From: Corbicula japonica
Lineage: Eukaryota; Mollusca; Bivalvia; Venerida; Cyrenidae
Length of the DNA: 64,000 nt
Assembly (NCBI GenBank): GCA_038501625.1
Contig: JAZAYU010000253.1
Coordinates: 372,001-436,000 of the forward strand
Direction: 5' to 3'
Positions within the stretch are counted from its first letter, which is position 1; the number at the start of each line of letters is the position of its first letter. This document shows, piece after piece, positions 58,560-64,000 of this stretch. The notes under the pieces were generated by a model. That model was not told where the DNA came from and made no database searches. It was given only the letters and a program-made list of their open reading frames with translations. Position numbers and translations under genes: made by a program.

Positions 58560-60670
58560 AAATGCTTTTTAACAGGAGTACGGTGATCTTTATCTGATCG
58601 AAATCGGTCGAGAAATTACTGAGAAATAAAAAAAGTCACGTGGTATAGCCACCCTGATATACATGTGTAGCCAACGTTAAGTTTTCATGTCAAAATCCAA
58701 ATGTAAAAGGGGCATAACTCCATCAAATGTGACCTTGACCTAAAGAATTTGGCATCATCATGACCGTGTTGTTATAAGCAATATAATTTGAATGTTTGGT
58801 AAAATAATAAGAAATGGCGGAATTATAACCAATGTTAAGTTTTCAAGACGGACCTACGGACTGACGGACCGACGTACGGACAAAGCGATCCCTACATATC
58901 GCATTTTCTTCGAAAGGGCGACACAAAAAGATTTCAAAAAGAAGCACGTCGATAATGTTTATAGTTTGTCAGTAGACAAACATGCAATGTGGGATATAAA
59001 AATGACATTTGTAATCAACAAAGATCACAATGTATTTTTTGTTGTTGTTTTTTTTGTTTAGAGATTTAATTACATGTATGTCTTCGAACAAGTATTCTCA
59101 ATTTGGGTGTATAAGACTACAAAGTGCGATGTTCTTAGGAATTCTTCGATAGATTAGAAAAAAGGAAGTATTAACATATTTTATCCTTCATTGTATTAAT
59201 GGTGTTAACTAAAAAATGTAAGGAAGGACAGATTTTCACAAATACTGAAGGTTTCTTGCCTATGTGAATGCACCTAGTATTTGAAGTTTAAATAAACCCG
59301 CCGACTGCATAGATATTTGAACATGTGATAATACGATCTACCTGTCAGAAAAAAATACGGTTACTTTGACATCAAAGTACCGGAAGTATCAGAAAAAGAT
59401 GAAACGTTACTGCAGCCCACGTGATGAACGCTCTTACTATCCCGGATCCGTACTACCACGGATTGTTCCTATATACAAATCTTTGGCAAATGGAGGTAAG
59501 AAGCTGATTTGATTTATTTGGCTTGATGCGAAATAGATGAAAGCTAATTATTTTGATTGGTTCCAATATACAAAATCTCATAACACTGATTGCCTTACTG
59601 GTTTAATTCTTCTAGTTGACCAATCAAAACAAAGTATTTTGAGTTTGGTTTGCAATCTTCATTTTGTCATATCCGTGTAAGTTCTTTTTTAGATATGATA
59701 ACAACTAAAATATTGAATATATATATTTTAATACGTGTTAACTTAACCTGTATGCACAAACAGTTGGAGAACAATAAACAAACTAACAAATATTTCTTAA
59801 CAAAGATTTTGATCAACCGAGTTCTTCTGATTTGCACTAGAATGATATGGCCACGAATAATTGACGACTGGCTGATACCATAGTTTCATGTCGCCGGCAG
59901 TATGTTAGGGGCTGGTCTAGCATCCTTCTGCTGTGTGGTCAACAACGATGTTGTGGCTTGCTGCGCTGACAGTCTTTGACATTGAGGAGATGTCATATTT
60001 CGGAACTGACTCTATATTGTACTGTTGTGACATGACCGAACTTGCACTGCCCATATGCTTTTCTGGCGTCCGTGAAAAAACGGCGCTGTTTTGACTTTGT
60101 CGTGAAAGAGATGCATTTTCCAGATGTGAGTAGCCCGTATGATATTCACCAGTAGCCATTGGCACTGTGTTACTATGTGGTTGTAGTCGTGAATGGTTGT
60201 AGTGAGCGAACATCTTATAATTGTTGTTTCGGCTTGTTACACTTGGCATCCATGGGTATCCATTGAAGTAGCCTGTGTTTACGGATGGTGGTGTTGACAA
60301 CATGTGGGTCGTCTGTAGATACCCGTAGAGTAGAGCTGGCGTTACATGTGACATTCCCATCGGCGGCTGTAAAGAGTGCTAACGTTGTCCTTCCTGCGAG
60401 TTCAAGCTCTACGGTTTTGGAATCGAATCCGAAAAATACAGGTAAAATTTAGAGAAGGTTATAATTAAAAAACTGCGTTCATTGGGCTAGTTAAACTGTG
60501 TTCACGGTTCTGGTAAAATCATTCACATAAACACTTCAAACAAAATCACGTCTGGTAAGGTCTAGCCAGGCATTTTGTTAACGCCCATATATTTACGCAT
60601 ACATGAATGCAATTGTAAGTTTTATCTAGATTATTTAAAATTAAGTTTGTAGTTCGAAAAGTAGCTTGTC
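58560..60670. repeat. Segmental duplication 5, second copy
   Basis: Counterpart of 52660-54840, carrying homeobox copy H. Confidence 0.75.
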
Positions 60671-60787
60671 AAGATTTGACACTGACATGTCGGAGCTAGA
60701 TGTCTTGGGGCTTGTGCAGCGGTCGGTGCTGGAGTCAAGCTGCGAGCCTTCAGAGCTGGCGGGTGATGACAGATCTTCGAGAACCAT
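59917..60787 (-). pseudogene. Homeobox copy H, decayed pseudogene
   Basis: First coding exon: only about 37 codons survive (60787 down to about 60678), ending at TSSSDMSVS; the sequence then passes directly into intron, so homeodomain residues 1-46 are deleted. Second coding exon (from about 60430): the acceptor CAG has become CGG, W48 is Arg, a stop replaces R55, and one base is missing from the LYQPPMG codons. The rest, 59917-60360, still reads GYPWMPSVTS and FAHYNHSRLQP. The 5' region is cut off just before the ATG. Clearly non-functional. Confidence 0.88.
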
Positions 60788-60949
60788 TTTGAGTGGTCCC
60801 AATATAAAAAATCTCATAACACTGATTGCCTTAGTGGTTTAATTCTTCTAATTGACCAATCACAACAAAGAATTATATGAAATTGGTGTGCAATCTTCAT
60901 TTCGTCATAAAAAAAAACAAAACAAAATAACAAATATAACAAATATATC

Positions 60950-61585
60950 TTAACAAAGGTTTTGATCAACTGAGTTCTTCTGATTTGCACTAGAAGAATG
61001 ATATGGAAACGAATAAATAGACGATTGGCTGATACCATAGTTTGATGTCGCCGGCAGAATGCCAAAAGCTGGTCTAGCATCCTTCTGTTGAGTGGTCAAC
61101 AACGATGTTGTGGCTTGCTGCGCTGTCTGTCTTTGACATTGAAGTGATGTCACATGTCGGAACTGACGATCTTTATTGTACTGTTGTGACATGGCCGAAT
61201 TTGCACTCCCCATATGCTTTTCTGATGTCCGTGAGAAAACGGCGCTGTTTTGACTTTGAAACAAAGATGCATTTCCGGGATTTGAGTAGCCCGTATGATA
61301 TCCACCGGTAGCAATGGGTGCATTATGACTAGGTGGTTGTAGTCGTGAATAGTTGTAGTGAGCGAACATCTGATAATTGTTGTTTGGGCTTGTTACACTC
61401 GGCATCCATGGGTATCCATTGAAGTAGCCTGGGTTTACAGATGACGGTGATGACAACATGTGGGTTGTCGGTAGATACCCGTACGGTAGAGCCGGCGTTA
61501 CATGTGAGATTCCCATCGGCGGCTGGTAAAGAGTGCTAACACTGTCCTTCCTGCGAGTTCTAGCTCTTCGGTTCTGGAACCATAT
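60950..61585 (-). pseudogene. Homeobox copy I, second coding exon only
   Basis: A complete 211-codon second exon with acceptor TTCAG, helix 3 IWFQNRRARTRRKD, the GYPWMPSV and FAHYNYSRLQP blocks, and C-terminus NQKNSVDQNLC. The intron upstream matches that of copy G as far as GATATCAAGATATCAT (about 61873), where LINE sequence begins. The first coding exon is therefore separated by the LINE; it may survive beyond base 64000 or be lost. Its frame is undamaged, implying recent disruption. Confidence 0.8.
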
Positions 61586-61873
61586 CTGAAGAATAAACAT
61601 AAATAGCTTTATAATGGTAAAATTGAAAATAAGTTAAAAATAAAAACTGAGCTTTTGCAAATAGTCACCTTTCATTTTCCAAAATAGCTGTGTTACTTCC
61701 ATGTATATCTTTTGGAATTCAAGAACGTGTAAATGCATATTTGAATCAATCAAAATCTTGTTTAAAATCTAGCCAGCCAATTGTTAAATATAAATATACA
61801 TTAATGAAATTGTTATTTTTATTCAGATTTTAAATTATGTTTTTGTAGCTTTTTAAAGATATCAAGATATCAT

Positions 61874-64000
61874 TTACAGAAATGTTGACCGTGACGCGAT
61901 AAATAAACTAAATGAATTCATACATACGACACCAACCTCTTCAAGTATCATAGATATTGCCACGAACGAATTACAAAACATTTTTCGTAGAGCTGCCGAA
62001 ATTACATATCCGAAAAAACCTAATTATTCGTTTACGAACCAATATCTACATAACAAACCATGGTTTGGCCCAGAATGCAATCGTGCGCGAAAAAATTACC
62101 ACGATGCAGAAAACAAATATAGTGCACAACCAAGTAACGAAGCAAAAATAAGACTTAAAAATGCCAGTAAAGCTTACAAACGTACCATGAATTATTACAT
62201 TAAGAAACAAAAACAGTCTAACTCCACAAAACTTCGAATATTAAGCGATAAAAATCCGAAAAAATATTGGAAATTTTTAAACAGACTTAAACCAAAGAAT
62301 ACAGTAACACAAACACCGTCCTTACACGATTTTTTGAACACTTCAAGACAATTAATACTAACAACATCTACGATAATAGGTTTGAAGATGAACTAACCAA
62401 CTCACAAACATTGAACGTGTCTTTAAATGCGGCTATTACCGAAACAGAAATTAAAAGTTGAATCTCTAAGCTTCAAAATTCCAAAACACCAAGTCCCCTA
62501 GATAACATTATCAACGAATATATCAAGACAACATCGGACTTGTTACTGCCTTTCTATTGTAAACTTTTTAACAGCGTTTTTGAAACTGGGCATATTCCAA
62601 ACACATGGTTGGAGGGTATTGTTATCCCAATTTATAAAAATAAAGGGGATCCGAAAGATCCTGGTAATTACCGTCCTATTACTATTTTAAGCTGCTTAGG
62701 CAAACTATTTACCTCCATTCTTAACTCCAGACTTACCAAATATCTAGAAGATAACGATATTTTAGACCAAAACCAAGCAGGTTTCCGTAAAGGCTTCTCT
62801 TGCAGTGACCACATATTTACATTGTACTCTCTTATTGAACTCCTGAAAAAGAGTAGAAGGAAACTTTTTTGTGCATATATTGATTTTTCTCAAGCATTTG
62901 ACAAAGTTTGGAGGGTAGGACTTTGGCATAAATTACTCCAAAACTCTATAGATGGTAATTTCTTAAAAGTTATTACTAACATGTACAAAAACATTAAGTC
63001 AAGTATATCACATAATGGCGAAATATCGGATAGGTTCGTATCCGAAATCGGAGTGAGACAAGGAGAAAATTTATCTCCCGTGCTTTTTTCTTTGTTTTTA
63101 AACGACTTACAATCATTTTTGCATTCAAAAGGTTCCGTGGGCTTAGAGCTGACTGACCCACTTGATTTAACTTTATGGCTTAAACTATTAGTCTTGCTCT
63201 ACGCCGACGATACCATTATACTTTCCGATTCACCGCAAGATTTTCAAAATAGTTTAAACACATTCAATAATTATTGCAATGATTGGCATCTCACAGTTAA
63301 CCCAAACAAAACAAAAATTATGGTATTTGGAGCGAGACAGCTAAGAAACTATAATTTTAAACTAGGGGACCACACATTAAAAATTACCGACCAATATCAT
63401 TATCTCGGAGTTACCTTTTCTAGTAACGGGTCGTTTCTTAAAGCAAGAAAACATTGTGCACAACAAGCATCAAAAGCTATGCACTTACTTTTCACTAAAG
63501 TTAACAACTCAGATATACCGGTAGACCTTATTTTGAAACTGTTTGATCATACGGTACTTCCGATTTTAGCTTACGGTTCAGAAATCTATGGATACGAAAA
63601 CCTAGACTTATTAGAAAAAGTACATAACGATTTCTTAAGAAAACTTACGAAAGCTCGCCGTTCTACACCTATAAACTTTTTTTATGGTGAACTCGGACGT
63701 TATCCCATTTCAATTATCGTAAAAAGTCGGATGATCTCTTTCTGGAATCGACTACTAATAGGCGACGGTAATAAACTCTCTGCACAAATTTTTAAATATA
63801 TGGTTAACTTACCAAACTCCAATTTTAAATGGTTGAACGAAATTAGAAATATTCTTAATACGGTAGGTCGTCCCGATCTCTGGCAAAACCAATTACAATT
63901 AACACAAAAAAGTATACACAAACAGGTTAAACAAACTCTCATTGATCAGTTCAAGCAAAAGTGGAATGATGAATTGCAGCGAACAAATAAAGGCCTAATC
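61874..64000 (+). mobile_element. Non-LTR retrotransposon (LINE) reverse transcriptase, 5'-truncated, runs off window
   Basis: ORF2-type polyprotein without an endonuclease domain (5' truncated). Visible reverse-transcriptase landmarks in order: NYRPITILSCLGKLF, AGFRKGFSCSDHIF, AYIDFSQAFDKVW, GVRQGENLSPVLFSLFLND and YADD at about 63200-63211, then the thumb and beyond (LGVTFSSNGSF). A one-base frameshift near 62330-62336 and a TGA at 62459-62461 break the frame upstream of these motifs. It interrupts the intron of homeobox copy I in the opposite orientation to that gene. It may be the same family as the 3' fragment at 57545 (shared FYGELGRYP-like motif). Confidence 0.85.

Noticed and set aside
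61874..64000. Endogenous retrovirus or LTR element
   Set aside because: Motif order and content match a non-LTR reverse transcriptase; no LTR, protease or integrase is visible, and the related 3' fragment ends in a short tandem tail.

Overview
Eukaryotic, AT-rich, intron- and repeat-laden DNA. The many copies of a GATCAGATC-rich foldback repeat (reading as SVDPDQ-type peptides in several frames) and the other short palindromic repeats point to a bivalve mollusc, perhaps a heterodont clam; this is inference from repeat style, not proof.

Left part (1-15.8 kb): the 5' half of a minus-strand gene that I identify as CEP89 (CCDC123), a coiled-coil protein of the centriole distal appendages. Seven coding exons (12325 down to 1998) join with consistent intron phases, including one (11734-11846) with no usable start codon of its own; the gene continues off the left edge. 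A short first coding exon and a promoter with an NRF1-like palindrome are proposed near 15.7 kb. The introns are full of repeats: foldback elements, a triplicated 518-bp unit, a pogo/Tigger-like element and an array of ~302-bp units, one of them split by a 1.5-kb TIR element.

Middle (15.9-24.6 kb): transposons. A 1.2-kb element with Tc1/mariner-like ends is followed by a 6.5-kb element with ~70-bp inverted ends, long subterminal arrays of the motif GCAATGGAAAT, an exact 8-bp target duplication and a decayed Mutator-like transposase, then two short foldback elements.

Right part (25-61.9 kb): the most interesting region, a compact cluster of nine related PRD-class homeobox genes or gene remnants (called A to I here, A nearest the left). 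Each intact copy has a TATA box, a non-coding 5' exon, a coding exon with an acidic Ser-rich N-terminus and homeodomain residues 1-46, and a coding exon starting at homeodomain residue 47 followed by a Tyr/Pro/Asn-rich C-terminus. The 46/47 phase-0 intron and Q50 place them in the PRD class. Orientation is A+ B- C- D+ E- F- G- H- I-. A, B, C, D and F have full homeodomains and long ORFs; G is C-terminally truncated; E is frameshifted inside the homeodomain; H is a decayed pseudogene; I has only the second coding exon because a LINE has been inserted in its intron. Segmental duplications, an inversion breakpoint inside coding sequence and a templated insertion show recent and continuing turnover. 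The array looks like a young, lineage-specific homeobox expansion still being born and broken.

Far right (61.9-64 kb): a 5'-truncated, mutated non-LTR retrotransposon reverse transcriptase running off the window; a 3'-end fragment of a similar element lies at 57.5-58.5 kb.
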